A stretch of DNA of 64,000 nt from Myrmaecium sp. VS I D KN 1 (Eukaryota > Ascomycota > Dothideomycetes > Valsariales > Valsariaceae): contig JADQAV010000035.1 in the NCBI GenBank assembly GCA_019775845.1, positions 124,001 through 188,000 of the forward strand, given 5' to 3'. The notes under the pieces were generated by a model. It did not search any database, was not told where the DNA came from, and saw only the letters and a program-made list of their open reading frames with translations. The translations under genes were made by a program, and so were the position numbers. This document shows, piece by piece, positions 12,819-26,006 of the stretch (position 1 is the first letter of the stretch; every line of letters begins with the position of its first letter).

Positions 12819-13610
12819 TTACACCCACTCCCTCCTAATCCCTACCTCCATCCCTACCATCTCCCCCCGTAGTGCCCCGGTGACGATGCGTCCGCAGAGG
12901 CGGGCATACGGATTCGTCCGAACGGCCAGGTCGCGCGCGCGCCCGTCGCCGTAGCGGCCCGCGGCCGCGGCGAAGGCGGCATGAGCTTGGGCCTCCAACG
13001 CTTCCGCCTCCTCGTCCTCCTCGTCCTTCTCATCCTCCTCCTGCAGCGCCATGGGCGCGGCGGCGTCGCGACGCCGCCGTCGCCGGGCGCCGGCCTGCAT
13101 CCACAGGAGGTAGCCTAGGTGCGTGTGCGCGGTGCCGAGGAGGGTGCGCTGGAGCGGAGAGATAGGCGCGGATGGGAAGGCGGAGGTGGCCGAGGCGAGA
13201 CGGATAGCGGTGCGCAGATCGTCGAGAACGGCCGGGTTCGGATTATCGACGTTGTCCCCGTCTCCGTACAGTAACCGTCGAGCTTGGGCCCGGTTGGCGT
13301 AGGCGGACGCGTAGGTCGGGTGGGCGTCGATGAGAGCGGTGAGCTGGTCGATGGCGGCGCCGAGCGCGGCGGCGGAGGGATGCTCGTCTGCGTGCAGCGG
13401 CCGCAGCGCCGCGGCTTCGGCGGCTCGTAGGGCGGGCACGATGGCGGTGGGGATGTGCGGGAGGGGGGGTAATGTGGCGTCGGTGGGGATGCTGCAGGAT
13501 GCGGATGGGCTTGGGGAAGAAGAAGAAGAAGAGGAGGGTTGGGTGGAGGAGTCGAAGAGGGCTTGCAGCACGCGCGAGTCGTTTGGTGTGAGGATGGCGG
13601 CGGCGGACAT
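12819..13610 (-). CDS. TTC36: TTC36-type tetratricopeptide repeat protein
   Basis: A single-exon gene for 263 aa. The ATG at 13,610 is chosen because it begins the conserved TTC36 N-terminus: LTPNDSRVLQALF matches the vertebrate pattern TPND..VLQA.F. A central TPR contains YASAYANRAQARRLL, close to ASAYNNRAQARRL of mammalian TTC36. The C-terminus holds TNPYARLCGRIV, matching the family's NPYA.LC motif. Serine-rich (about residues 25-40) and Arg/Glu-rich insertions are lineage extras. TPR proteins of this type act as soluble adaptors. In mammals TTC36 is reported to bind and stabilise 4-hydroxyphenylpyruvate dioxygenase, and here the HPPD gene is the divergent neighbour. The stop codon lies about 30-40 bp from the AT-rich transposon block, leaving almost no 3' flank. 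Codon use is normal and GC-rich, with no sign of RIP leakage. Confidence 0.9.
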   Translation of the reverse strand: MSAAAILTPNDSRVLQALFDSSTQPSSSSSSSPSPSASCSIPTDATLPPLPHIPTAIVPALRAAEAAALRPLHADEHPSAAALGAAIDQLTALIDAHPTYASAYANRAQARRLLYGDGDNVDNPNPAVLDDLRTAIRLASATSAFPSAPISPLQRTLLGTAHTHLGYLLWMQAGARRRRRRDAAAPMALQEEDEKDEEDEEAEALEAQAHAAFAAAAGRYGDGRARDLAVRTNPYARLCGRIVTGALRGEMVGMEVGIRREWV

Positions 13611-15698
<2,088 letters not shown>

Positions 15699-16401
15699 TT
15701 TCCATTTCTTCTTTTGTTCCCCTTTCTGGCATTTCGTTTGTCATGAGGAGCTTCAGTCCTTTTGTTCCTTAGTTTCCTGCTTCAGCTCTTCCTTCTACCC
15801 CTTCCTTTCCTCATGCGGATTCTCCCAAATCCTCGGTTGCGGAGTGCTTGTGTTTGTTTTTCATTGTCCTCTACTCCATGGCCCAAAACCAGCCTTCTTG
15901 TCCCGCATTTCGCGCGGCTTTGCGTCGTATCTTCGACCCGATCCATACGTGCTGTTGATTATACTCCTGTCGCAGCTTTCTCTTTCACCCATCACAGAGG
16001 GTGATATGGCCTTGGATAGCTATCATGCGAACAGTGGAGGAATGATAATGTATAAATCAGTCAACTACCTTTTTCTGTTCATACGAATGAGAGCTTCGGA
16101 TATGCATTGCAGCATCCATGCACGAACACCAACCATCACCAACGCACCACACAAGATGTCACGTCACCGACTGAACCTGGAAGATCCATCGAAAGATGTA
16201 GATAGACTACTCATCCATGTAATTAAAAAAAGTAATAATTACAAAGATAGGGGTGTGTAAGTGGCTCTGGTGAAGAGAGCCTTTTTTGGACAGAGAAAGG
16301 GAAAAAAATAAACAAGAGAAGAAAAAAGGAATAAATAGACAAGAGAAGAAAAGGAATACAACGCCGCTCTAATCATTCATCACGGAGTCATGTCTCCCGA
16401 T
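15699..16401. other. 3' flanks of HPPD and GH17 genes
   Basis: A convergent intergenic region of about 700 bp. It begins with a T/C-rich HPPD trailer and ends in purine-rich DNA (16,280-16,360) that is pyrimidine-rich on the GH17 transcript strand. I see no gene in it. Confidence 0.6.
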
Positions 16402-18165
16402 CTAGCACACGCGCACATACAACCCCAAGCTGTCACCGTAGTCCTCGAACCACTCCAGCGCCAGGCCGCCCTGGGACGAGAGCTCGTACCCAACGGCCTG
16501 ACCAGCGGGACACGCGCCGCTAGCCAGAACCCACGCGCCATCCTCCTTCACATCCGTCACGTTCGCCAACGACGCCGACACGGCCGGGGCGTTCGCGTAA
16601 TCGGTCGCGGCGTTGGGGACGGCGGCGAGCTGGCTGGCGACCAGGGCGGACCCGGCGGGCGCGCTGAGCGTGTACGCGCTGGTGGTCAGCGCGCTGTGCT
16701 CGGGGAGCAGGAAGACGAGCGAGCAGGTCTGGCCGGCGGTGCTGGCGGGGATGTCGAAGAGGAAGAGCGAGGAGACGGTGCCGCTGACGGTGCCGTTGTA
16801 TTGGGTGCCGTAGGCGGTGGTCGGGTGCGCGCTGTCGATGGGGATGATGAGGTGGGGGAACTCGAAGGTGCCGTCGAGGTTGGCCGGGCAGGATCCGCTG
16901 CTGCTACCGCTACCGCTACCGCTGCTGCTGCTGCTGCTGCCGGCGGCGGAGGTGGCTGCGGCGCCGCTGGAGGTCTTGATCACGGTGGAGAAGGAGGTTG
17001 CGGTTTGCGTGGTGGGAACGCTGGCCTGGGCGGAGGTCGCGGCTTGGGCCTGGGCGCTGCTGGTGGCTTGAGTGGCTTTCGAAGAGGCCGGGGAGGGGGA
17101 GCTGGAGACAGCGGACGAGGCAGAGGTGGCGGAGGCGGCGGCGGAGGTGGTGGCGGAAGCGGAAGTGGCAGAAGAAGCAGAAGAGTCGGCATCGGAGCCG
17201 GAGGAGGCACCGTTAGTGCCGGCCGGACAGGTCAGGTTGTACGCCGGGCTGCTGGGGTCGAGGGAGGCGCCGAGGATGCCGAAGCTGGGGCTGGGGGTGG
17301 TCGGGTAGGCGTCCTGGAGGGTGTACCACCACGTGTTGAGGTTGTTGAAGATGTCACAACCAACCTCGTCCCAGTAGGTCTGCGCGTTCTCCACGCTGGC
17401 CACGCCCTCGTTCTCCTGCGGCCCGCTGATCGGCCAGCCCGTTTCGGTGATCCAGACGGGCTTGCTGCCGACAGCGGCGACGGTCTGCTGGTAGGCGTCG
17501 TAGAAGAGCGACTTGGCGTTGGCGATGGAGTTGGCCTGGGTGTTCTGGAAGTACGGGTAGCCGTCGAAGCCGATGAAGTCGCACGCCTCGATGACGGCGT
17601 TGTTCGACGCGTTCACCCACGCCGTCCAGGTGTCGACGTGGCCGACGGGGATGCTGGCGGCGGCCGTGTTGGCGATCAGCTGGCGGACCTCGCCGATGAA
17701 GGTCGCGATCGTGCTGGGCTCCGCGCCCACGCCAGAGTCGTTCTCGATCCCGGTCGGGGAGATGCGGTAGAGGTCCTCGCTGCCGACGGAGATGCCGACG
17801 ACGAGGTCGGTGAAGGCGGTTCCGTAGTTGGTGATGGCCTGGTCGAGCGCGGAGAGCTCCTGGTTGAAGGCCTCCTGACTCTCCGATGCCCACAGACCGA
17901 GGAGGAGGGTGGTGTTGGTCTCAATGGCGGCCGGGATGGCTGCGATGGGCGTGTTGTCTGTGCCGCCCTGGATCATCGTGTACAGGCGCGCGCTGGTGAA
18001 GCCGGAGGTACCGACGAGGTTCTTGGCCGCGTTGAACTCGGCGACATAGTCGGACTGCGTCTTGACGGTGCCGTCGGTGAAGGTGCTGCCGTAGTTGAAG
18101 CCCTTGCTGACGGCCTGGACGGCGGTCAGCGAGGCCGCGAGGGCGAGTAGGGTGCGAGGGAGCAT
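16402..18165 (-). CDS. Secreted GH17 endo-1,3-beta-glucanase with C-terminal But2-type domain
   Basis: An intronless gene for 587 aa, starting at the ATG that begins a signal peptide ([18 protein letters not shown], residues 1-18). Residues 19-about 320 form a GH17 fold close to fungal EglC. The predicted acid/base is Glu130 (ISVGSED) and the nucleophile is Glu241 (WITETGWP), with [12 protein letters not shown] between them. A Ser/Thr/Ala/Gln-rich linker (about 325-440) is probably O-glycosylated. Residues about 445-587 (from [17 protein letters not shown] to SLGLYVRVC) resemble the But2 C-terminal domain (PF09792) found in many secreted fungal proteins. The C-terminus has no hydrophobic GPI-attachment tail, unlike Aspergillus EglC, so the protein is probably free or held through the But2-like module. 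The expected role is cleavage of beta-1,3-glucan in wall remodelling. A TTTTTAACC box on the minus strand lies roughly 100 nt upstream of the ATG. Confidence 0.92.
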   Translation of the reverse strand: MLPRTLLALAASLTAVQAVSKGFNYGSTFTDGTVKTQSDYVAEFNAAKNLVGTSGFTSARLYTMIQGGTDNTPIAAIPAAIETNTTLLLGLWASESQEAFNQELSALDQAITNYGTAFTDLVVGISVGSEDLYRISPTGIENDSGVGAEPSTIATFIGEVRQLIANTAAASIPVGHVDTWTAWVNASNNAVIEACDFIGFDGYPYFQNTQANSIANAKSLFYDAYQQTVAAVGSKPVWITETGWPISGPQENEGVASVENAQTYWDEVGCDIFNNLNTWWYTLQDAYPTTPSPSFGILGASLDPSSPAYNLTCPAGTNGASSGSDADSSASSATSASATTSAAASATSASSAVSSSPSPASSKATQATSSAQAQAATSAQASVPTTQTATSFSTVIKTSSGAAATSAAGSSSSSSGSGSGSSSGSCPANLDGTFEFPHLIIPIDSAHPTTAYGTQYNGTVSGTVSSLFLFDIPASTAGQTCSLVFLLPEHSALTTSAYTLSAPAGSALVASQLAAVPNAATDYANAPAVSASLANVTDVKEDGAWVLASGACPAGQAVGYELSSQGGLALEWFEDYGDSLGLYVRVC

Positions 18166-21100
18166 GTTCGGTTGGTGAAGCAATTGCACGGCCGATGAGG
18201 TAGCAGCTTGACAGGGGAAAAGCACGAGAGGAAAGGGAGAAGGATGGAGGGAGGGTCGGGGGGTTAAAAAGGTTGTGGGCAGGATGGGGTAGATCACAGC
18301 AGACCGGCAGGACAGTACATAATGTACCTCCTGATTTTTTCGTACTGTCCTTATGGACTGCTGGGGCTGTACTCCTACCGACGTGAAGGAAACGGCTTGG
18401 AGTGATGACGTGAATGCCCGCCATACCCGGATCGGACGACGGTTCAGGTCCCGGTGGAGGAAAGTGGAGAGGGACCAGAGGAAAATCAGGCTGATTCACG
18501 TCCGATTGGCGGCAGGCAGCACCGCCACTCGCAAGTGAGCATGCCAGGAACAGGAAGATGCCAGGCACCTTTGGGGAAGTTGCGAAGGGCCATGGAAGGG
18601 GTTGAGGGATTTGTGAATCAAAATCACGGCTGAAGGCGGTCCGGTAGACGATTATTGGGGGGAGGGCCAGCCGGGTGGAGATGCAGGTGCGATGATGGGG
18701 AAAGCCATGGGGTGGGGGGGAGGAGGGACTCCACCAAATGCGGAGGATCACCCGTCGTGAATGGATCGCCACCGGGAGAGGATCACACTGGCCAGCAGCC
18801 CGGTCAAGCCACGGTCCACAACGTGCGTTGGCGGGCGACTGACTTAACCAAGGAAGCGGCTGATCGTGCTCGACCGGTTGTTCGTTGAGCACGGTACCAG
18901 TATCTTTTACTTGGACTCCGATTGACGACGGTACTGTACCGGTCCGGCAACGGGGACGTTTGTGTGGCAGCAGGTGAATGGTGGAACGGGGGGAAGAGCG
19001 TCGAGACAGAGACACACGATCCGATATGAGAGAGGCAGGCAGGCTGAAGGCTGAGCAGTAAAGTGACACCCCCGGTGTGCTAAAATAAGCAGCAGCAGCA
19101 GCAGCATTCACTGCAAGAACCATCGAAGGTTGATGATGAGGGATGGAAGAGCGAAGAAGGGCATCGGGAGAGAGTGACTTGCAATTCACCAGATGACCAC
19201 CCCCTCCCGCATGTCCGGAGATCCAAGGGAAGAAAAAAGGGGAAAAGAGCGAAAAAAAATTCGAAAGTGAAAGGGGCATGGGGGTGGAGATGCCAAAGAT
19301 AGAACCGGATCAGCCAAGGCGGCCGGGAAGCGCATGGGGCATGACGTTGCCTGCCACTCCCGCTAACTCACTTTTGGTCCGCTGCAGCTTGCCCGTTGTC
19401 TCCCTACCCACCTGCAGCGCCGTTTGGTCCCGAACAGGAGTTTCTCGAAGCGTCGGCCGCCGATTGTATGTAGGCATTCACTATTTTGTTGTATGTATAT
19501 GACTGCTCACATCGCACATCTCACATCCCACGGAGGAGGGGCGCATGAAGAAATCTCGGGGTACACAAGAAAAAGACATATGGCAACCTGGGTGCTATTG
19601 TACAACAAAAGAGAGGGGAAAAAAAGCCTACCGCCCGCATCGCAGCATGTCATCGGTCGGAAGAAGCTGCGGTTCATGCTGCGCAACCAACCTGCCAGTG
19701 CTACATACAGTGTATTTCCATCGCCGGTGGTTAGCTTACGCCATGCATGTGGCTTGAGATCCTGGTTTACACGAATGAAAGACCGTCCCGAGGCTGTTTT
19801 TTCCCTGCAACAAGACGTGCATTATGCAACGCTAACCACCGGCTGCGCCAATACACTGTACAAGTCCTTCACTAGAGACGCAACGAACGCGACCGACGGG
19901 TATCTGCAGTGCCGTTGCAGCAAACATGCGCCATCGGACGTGGCCAGCCGGTTGGCCGGCCGGCCTGCCAAACGACCTCATTCTCCGTGCTGCGTTTCTC
20001 CGGTGGTGAAATGAACATGGACTGAACAGAGCCTCTGGGTGCGATGCAATAGAAAATGTTTTTGATCAAAATGCTGCTGCTGCTGCTGCGGGGAGCAGCG
20101 GAGTGAGTGGTCGTTTGAATCCCCCTTCCCCATGTGCTCGCGAACGGGTGCAGCAGTTCATATTCAATGGACGCTCAAGGGAAGAAAAAGATATCTTTCA
20201 TCAGTTATGGGCGTCTTCAAATGACTGAATGTTTCAATTCGCATTCACACTCAGAGGGGCCGAAGATCTTGCATCGTCAACATCTTTTTGGCGGGAAATA
20301 CAAATGCAAAGGCAAATGCAAATGCGAATACGAATGCGCCGCCATCGGCTCGGCTCGGCTCGGCTCGGCTTTTGAAGCAGGCTGATGCAGCCATCCGAGA
20401 GACATCAAGATATAGATGTCCATCCCACCGCTTCTAAGGAAAACGCTGCGGATGTTCGACATTCGGCTATATACTCTTGATTGTTGCTTGTGTGAGTGAG
20501 AGTGAGGTAGCTCAGTCGGTCAGTCGGTCGGTACTCGTAGGCTTTTCTTTTTCCCTTCTTTTCCTGGCCAATTTCACGCTCTCTCTCTTTCTCTCTCTCC
20601 TTCTTCAATGCGCATCAGAAGGATGGTTTAGCGAATATCATTCACCCGCACACCCAAAACCTCGCGGACACATGCTATCGTCACTCCTGGATCTTGGCGC
20701 TTTGATGTGCGCCGTCTATTTCGACGTTACGTTGCTGTTGTCATCGTTTGGCTTAGCAGCTCTCACCCACTACAGGCGGTTTGCATACCGAGAACGCCTG
20801 TTCATCTCCAGAGACGCTGTGGACGCGAGCTGGGTGTTAACGAGGAAGGACATCCATGATCACTACTAACGTTCGCAGTCTGTGAACGTCTCGTGGCTGT
20901 TGAGACGTCCTCTTCGGCTTCTTGGCCTCTCTCGCTCAGCCTACGCCTTCCGACACCCGCTCCTTGAGGGCCTGCGAGCGCTGATGTACGCATCAAGGGT
21001 GTTGCGGACGTGTACGAGGCGCTGGAATAGGGTATGTTCGTATCTACAGTCGAGAATTCGCATGCCTACTTGCCGTCGCGTTTCTGGGTATTAGTCGTCC

Positions 21101-21588
21101 TTTGCTAACTGGCTCCTCAAGCTGCATTCCGACGTTCAGAGGCCCTGGGATCATCGCGAGTCTTCAAACCGCTGCGGACGTTTGCTGAGCTCAAGAAGGA
21201 CGAATAAGAGCAATGTCATTTGATCCTGGGCGATGATAGAGCTAGAATCTCTCCGTCATAGAGAGGTTTCTACGCGAAAGGCTCAGAAATGGTCCGTTTC
21301 TGCCTGATGCAGGCTCACAAGGCTGCAATCTGTCAGTAAACATGCCATACGACTGGGTTTTCCCATCTCATAGTGCGGGCAAGAGTGCGCCTAGCAGAAC
21401 ACCGCTACGGGACGAACCAACAAGGCCATGACACGACAACCGCTGCTTCATCTGTGGTATTGCTCCTCGAGTATGGCATCCCGTGGATCTCCTTTTCGAC
21501 TCTCTCGCCTGGCATGAGGATATAGCTATGACCATAGCGCGCGGTTCTCAGCGGACCTCAACTTCCGCCCTTTTGAAACTCCTCAACG
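18166..21588. other. Long non-coding stretch with possible gene remnants
   Basis: About 3.4 kb with no convincing complete gene. 20,346-20,370 is five perfect CGGCT units. 20,310-20,335 is a degenerate GCAAAT/GCGAAT run. Near 21,030-21,120 a consensus donor (gtatgt) and a branch-plus-acceptor (gctaac...ctcaag) look like an intron. The downstream 21,121-21,207 reads AFRRSEALGSSRVFKPLRTF in one frame, but I could not join it to an open upstream exon. This is possibly a decayed gene or an untranslated leader. Confidence 0.4.
20346..20370. repeat. (CGGCT)5 microsatellite
   Basis: Five exact tandem CGGCT units in non-coding DNA, next to a degenerate hexamer run (aaatgcaaatgcgaatacga). Confidence 0.9.
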
Positions 21589-22484
21589 ATGGCGAGTATC
21601 CTCACCGTTCCGCTGCAAGACACAATCGACGTCGAGGTCGCCAACCGTCTCGGCTACGGTACCAGCCCGTTCGAACATGAAGAAGAGCAGCAACACCCAT
21701 GGCGGGTCAGACCGTCCGACTTCCACGACCGGCCCTTCTACCGACGCCCTCTCCTGCGCATCTGGGATGATTTCAGCGGAAGCTACCCCGAGCCGGACGG
21801 CAGCCTGCTCGCCCGCGACCCGGACGCGCATCTCGACTCTCGCCAGTTGCGAGCCGACTACCTCGTCCACCACGCCGACTATCGCGACTGGGACGTCGAC
21901 ACGCCGTTCATCTCCTTCACCGACTCCCCGCAGTGGATCGAGAACTTGGCGTGGAGGAGACGAGAGCGCGCCGGGCAGGTCGTGACCGTCATCAACCCGC
22001 TCGTGCGACTGCTGCGAGGCCTGCCGACGATCCGTATGGCCGAGGAGATGCGCGCATACGACGTTGTGGATCCGTATGGGAAGGGGAGCCAGTACTATGC
22101 TGACGAGTATCTCTGTCTGTGGAAGGTCACGCCGGCTGAGATCGTCTTGCAAGCGGACTGGTGCGATCTGGCGCCCAAGAGGAACTGGTACAGGACCGTG
22201 GTTATGCCCGCGTTTGAAAAGCATGTTCAGGGAGGTGCTCAGAGATATGGATTTGAAGCGCGTGCGTGCCGAATGATTGAAGTATCCCGAACGTTACGGT
22301 TGTTTCTATTCCCTCCCCACCTGTCAGTCACGATTGTTCCATTGAAGCTCTTCTTGCTCTTATCTCGGACTTCCATAGCATACATATATATCAGGCCTAT
22401 CCGCTTCCTTACTATTATCTCAAGAGAGCTGGAAGGGACGTCCAGCGGTGTGGATTGGGTGAAGGCAGGCGTCAGACAAACTGA
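21589..22484 (+). CDS. Uncharacterised fungal protein, possibly DUF7587-like
   Basis: The predicted exons 21,589-22,281 and 22,395-22,484 give 260 aa. If unspliced, the frame stays open to 22,647, but the added residues look random. The core segment, from DTPFISFTDSPQWIENLA through VVTVINPLVRL to EYLCLWKVTPAEIVLQADW, has the layout of fungal DUF7587-type proteins, whose fold recalls ADP-ribosyltransferases. A 'P-F-I-S-F-T' strand is followed by a helix, a V-V-V-I strand and a late E-x-L-x-x strand. This assignment is by eye and weak. There is no signal peptide or membrane segment. The gene precedes the acetyltransferase on the same strand, about 300 bp away. The C-terminal exon is uncertain. 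Confidence 0.5.
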
Positions 22485-22790
22485 TAATCTGCAACTTCAC
22501 TGGTACCACCGCTCTCATGCTTTATTTAATTATCGTATCGCTTTTGGTTACATCTCTAAATGTAAACATCCTGAAGCATACTCAATCCGCCAAGCCAAAT
22601 CCGTCCGGACTAGTAGCTTCGTAAGCACGGCCCCCACACCTAGGTAGGCACTCCGGCGCGCCCTCCGCAGTCAGTATTTAGCCTCCCCTTCCCCCACATA
22701 CGGACGGCGGAGTCATCTGTACAGCTTGATATACGACCAGAAAACCCTCATCATCCTTTCCTCCGTTCTCCAGGGAAAAGAGCGTCCACG

Positions 22791-23901
22791 ATGTCCGCAC
22801 TCGACCACGTAACGACAGCGGACAAGATCCACCTCGTCCCCTGGGATCCCGCGGATGAGGCGCATTACCAGCGCATGTATGACCAGCGCGTCGCGTGCGG
22901 CTGGCGGGAGGACGAGGTGGCGGAGTGGAAGGAGAAGCAGTTGAGGGGTTGGAAGTATATGTACTGGGTGGTTGGTCCTCCCTTCTTTTCTCTTTTCTCT
23001 CTCTTTTCGATGACCTCGTTTTCTTTCCATTTCTTAATTTCATTATCTGTTGTCCGCTCCTTCTTCTTCTTCTTCTGGAACGTCCTCCCACCGTCTCCCC
23101 TGTTTGAGACCTTTTCTTTTTCCTGAATGCAACGCTTTTCCGGTTGCACGTGGCTCCCATTCAAGCATCCCGTTTTTCATGAGTTGTATACAGGTACTTT
23201 CGGATACCCTGCCGGAAAAGGCCGATCTGCTCGCGATGCATATTGAGAAGTACCCAAAGGTAAGCTCTCGTGGACATTGGACCGACAAGACGTAAAAGAC
23301 CATAGGAGGGAACACTGGTCCATTAACTGACTGACTGGACGGATTCTCCAGGAGGCCGAGCCCCTTTTGAACCGAGCCACCACACCACCAACTCCCTTCC
23401 ACCCCATCGGCCACACCGCCCTCGAACGGCTCACCTCCGAGGAAGCAACCTACCTCGACCTACCCGAAACCGAAACACTCTGGATCAAAAGTCTCTACAT
23501 ATCCTGGTACGACCCCTCCCCAAATGCATCCCCACCAAAACCAACCCTCCCCCCCTCCCAGGCCCCTGCAAGAAAACCCCCACCACCGCCTCGGCCGGCT
23601 CACCATCACGCACACCGAGCGCCTCGCCCGCGCGCCCGCGCCCTTCGGCGCCCGCATCCTCGCCCTCGACACCATCGCCGCCGCCTTCCAGCGGTCGGAG
23701 CCCTACCAGGCGCGCATGTTCGACGCGCGCGGCCTGGCGCGCCCGGACCCGGACGCCTTTCGCACGACGGAGGGCTGGTGGGCGCGGGCGGGTTGGAGGG
23801 TTGTGGAGGGGAAGGGGACCCGGTTTGAGTGGGGGGATCGGGAGTCCGGGGCGGGGGTGGAGGTGCCGATTTTGTTTATGGTGAAGAGGCTGGAGGGGTG
23901 A
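22791..23901 (+). CDS. GNAT-family N-acetyltransferase-like protein
   Basis: The exons 22,791-22,970, 23,194-23,259, 23,352-23,506 and 23,562-23,901 encode 246 aa. The order of conserved pieces follows fungal acyl-CoA N-acyltransferases: an N-terminal IHLVPWDPADEAHYQRM, then ACGWREDEVAEWKEKQ. A strand YMYWVVLSD follows, then LGRLTITHTERLA, ILALDTIAAAF, and a closing EVPILFMVKRL. It probably transfers an acetyl group from acetyl-CoA to a small amine, but the substrate cannot be told. The first intron (223 nt) is long for this window. Its donor could be 22,968 or 22,971 without changing the frame. No secretion signal is seen. Confidence 0.8.
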
Positions 23902-26006
23902 GAGGTGTTTGTGTGGGCGGGGAGTTCGAGGAAGCTGGTGTGGTTGGGTGGGGGGATCTCGAGGATGTAGGTGCGAGTGTGGTGCTTCCGTGAAAGCAGA
24001 CGGAGACGGAGACGTAGACGTGCTTGTGTATCCTGTTGTACGGGTTGATGCGTACTGGAGAATTAGCCTTTGCTCGGACAAGGGTGGGAAGAACGTTTCC
24101 ATCTCATTAATTTTCCTTGCTTCGACTCACTCGTTGGAACGTCGGTCCCATGCTCATGGTCAGGGGAAAGGTTGGCAAGTCCCGCGCGTTCTGGTTCTAA
24201 TTCTACGGCCATGTGGCAGAAGGAGGTCTCGCAATCTACATCAAAGTATAGGAAGGTAAGAGCCCAGATGTGAAAGAAGGGGACACCTAACCGACTGATG
24301 ATTCAGACAGAAACTTTAGAGCGACCGCAATACATCAAATGAGGGAGGGCTAGGTCAGCTGTACCACACGGCCTCGCTGCAGTCTTAGCTTTTCCATCAA
24401 GAACGTCTGTCTCACTCTCATCAGCATATCAATATGTCCTTGCCTGATGATGCTGGGAAACGGAAACTCCTTCGTGAGACTCCTGCCGCTCACAGCAACC
24501 CCTCCTGCGAACATCGTCGTGCCAGTTCCCATCTTCGTGGAGAGGACTCGCTAGAGTGGAGAGTCTGTGAGTTCGGGCTTCTAATCCGGGTATGAATCTA
24601 CCGCAGAGGTTGTCATGTCAAAGAGCTGCAAATCCAGTAGATGGTCCCACCGGGTATGGAACGAAACCGTCTTTCCCCGAAAGCCAGTGGGGTCAGGATC
24701 TGCCACTGTCCTGTCCCAGATAGTGCTCCGAAGACCGACGCGGGATGCGGCAGCGGTGCTTGATCAAACCTGCTCGGATCGAAGGCCCATCGAGGAGCAC
24801 AGGCGGTGGTATGCTCGTCGGTCTTCATGATAAGGAGAACCGTTGCCTCGGGCCCAGATGGGAGGTTCTGGCCAAGCTTGCACTTGGGAGAGCGTGGGAG
24901 GGAGAGAGGACTCGGGTCTTTTCCTTGCTTCTGGACGCTGAGCTTGGGTTCTGGATTTGGGGCCTGTGAGCGAACTTGGAGGTGGAGTGAAAGATGGTAC
25001 CTAGTCTCGCCATGACCTTCTGCACGTTGGCGAATGGACCTTGAGAACCCCTGACGTATGTAATAGGCTTGCATCTGTATTGCGTTTGGCGCGTTCCTAC
25101 TCCTATGATTTTCAAGGTTGGTTATAGGGCAATTCCTTTGCTGGGCTGATATAAGCAAAGGAAAAGATTCACAAAGCCTCTCAGCATTTCGGTGCGCATC
25201 TTGTCAATCGAGCGAATCCCCGATTTCAGCGATGTTGATGACTTGGAAACGGCAATTAACATGACATATATTACCTACGGAATTCATCATGACTCCTGCT
25301 GTTCCTCGTCACGAAGAAGTGTTGCCTCACGATTTTATCAATCGACAACCGCGGCTTATCGCGGCCCCCCGCCTGTCTCCGGACGGCGCCATTCCTGATG
25401 GGCGCTGGTCGCTGGGCGGGTGTCAGTGCTCGCCGCGGCGGGCTGGGGGCAGTTGGGGAGGTGGGAAAGTGTGGGAAGCTACAAGCGACGCGACCGCCCC
25501 ACTCGGGCAGAGAAGGACCGACATCGCGCTTCTCAATGGCCTCTGAATGGCCTTCCGATGCCCCCAAACACCTCGAATCCTTCCACCTTCCCCCCCCCCT
25601 ATCGCAACCGGACGGGACAGACCAGATCTTCACCCGGCCGACTCACAATCGCATTTGCCCCAGGAAGCTCGGCCCCTTTCTCGCTCCCCATCCAATGGGC
25701 GGGCCCGCAGTCAGCGTTGGAGTTACCTATTTCCTTGACCTCTGCAACCCCCCCGGGCGTCGCCACATCTTATCACAAGGCCACCCGTTTGTGGGACGCA
25801 TCGTGGAGGAAGACACCGACGGTCTGGTTGCTTGGATAGCCCATCTATCTCCATCATGGGTTCCTGGATAGCGAGGTCGGCGGTCGGACTCGGTTACTAC
25901 TTAACAGCCTGATGCCCTCAAGCCACTCGACCACTCCTCACTCCCTGTCATCCTCTCTCTCTCAACATCTCCCTCCCCTCCTCGTCTCTATCCTCCCTCT
26001 CACATC
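23902..26006. other. Intergenic region upstream of MFS gene
   Basis: About 2.1 kb without a supportable gene. The last 90 nt before the MFS ATG are CT-rich (ctctctctcaacatctccct), a common fungal 5' leader. Short open frames on both strands lack ATG starts or homology. Confidence 0.5.

Noticed and set aside
16390-18150. Long plus-strand open frame (about 586 codons) opposite the GH17 gene
   Set aside because: It is the antisense shadow of a GC-rich gene: Gly/Ala/Arg-rich, no domain, while the minus strand encodes a complete GH17 protein.
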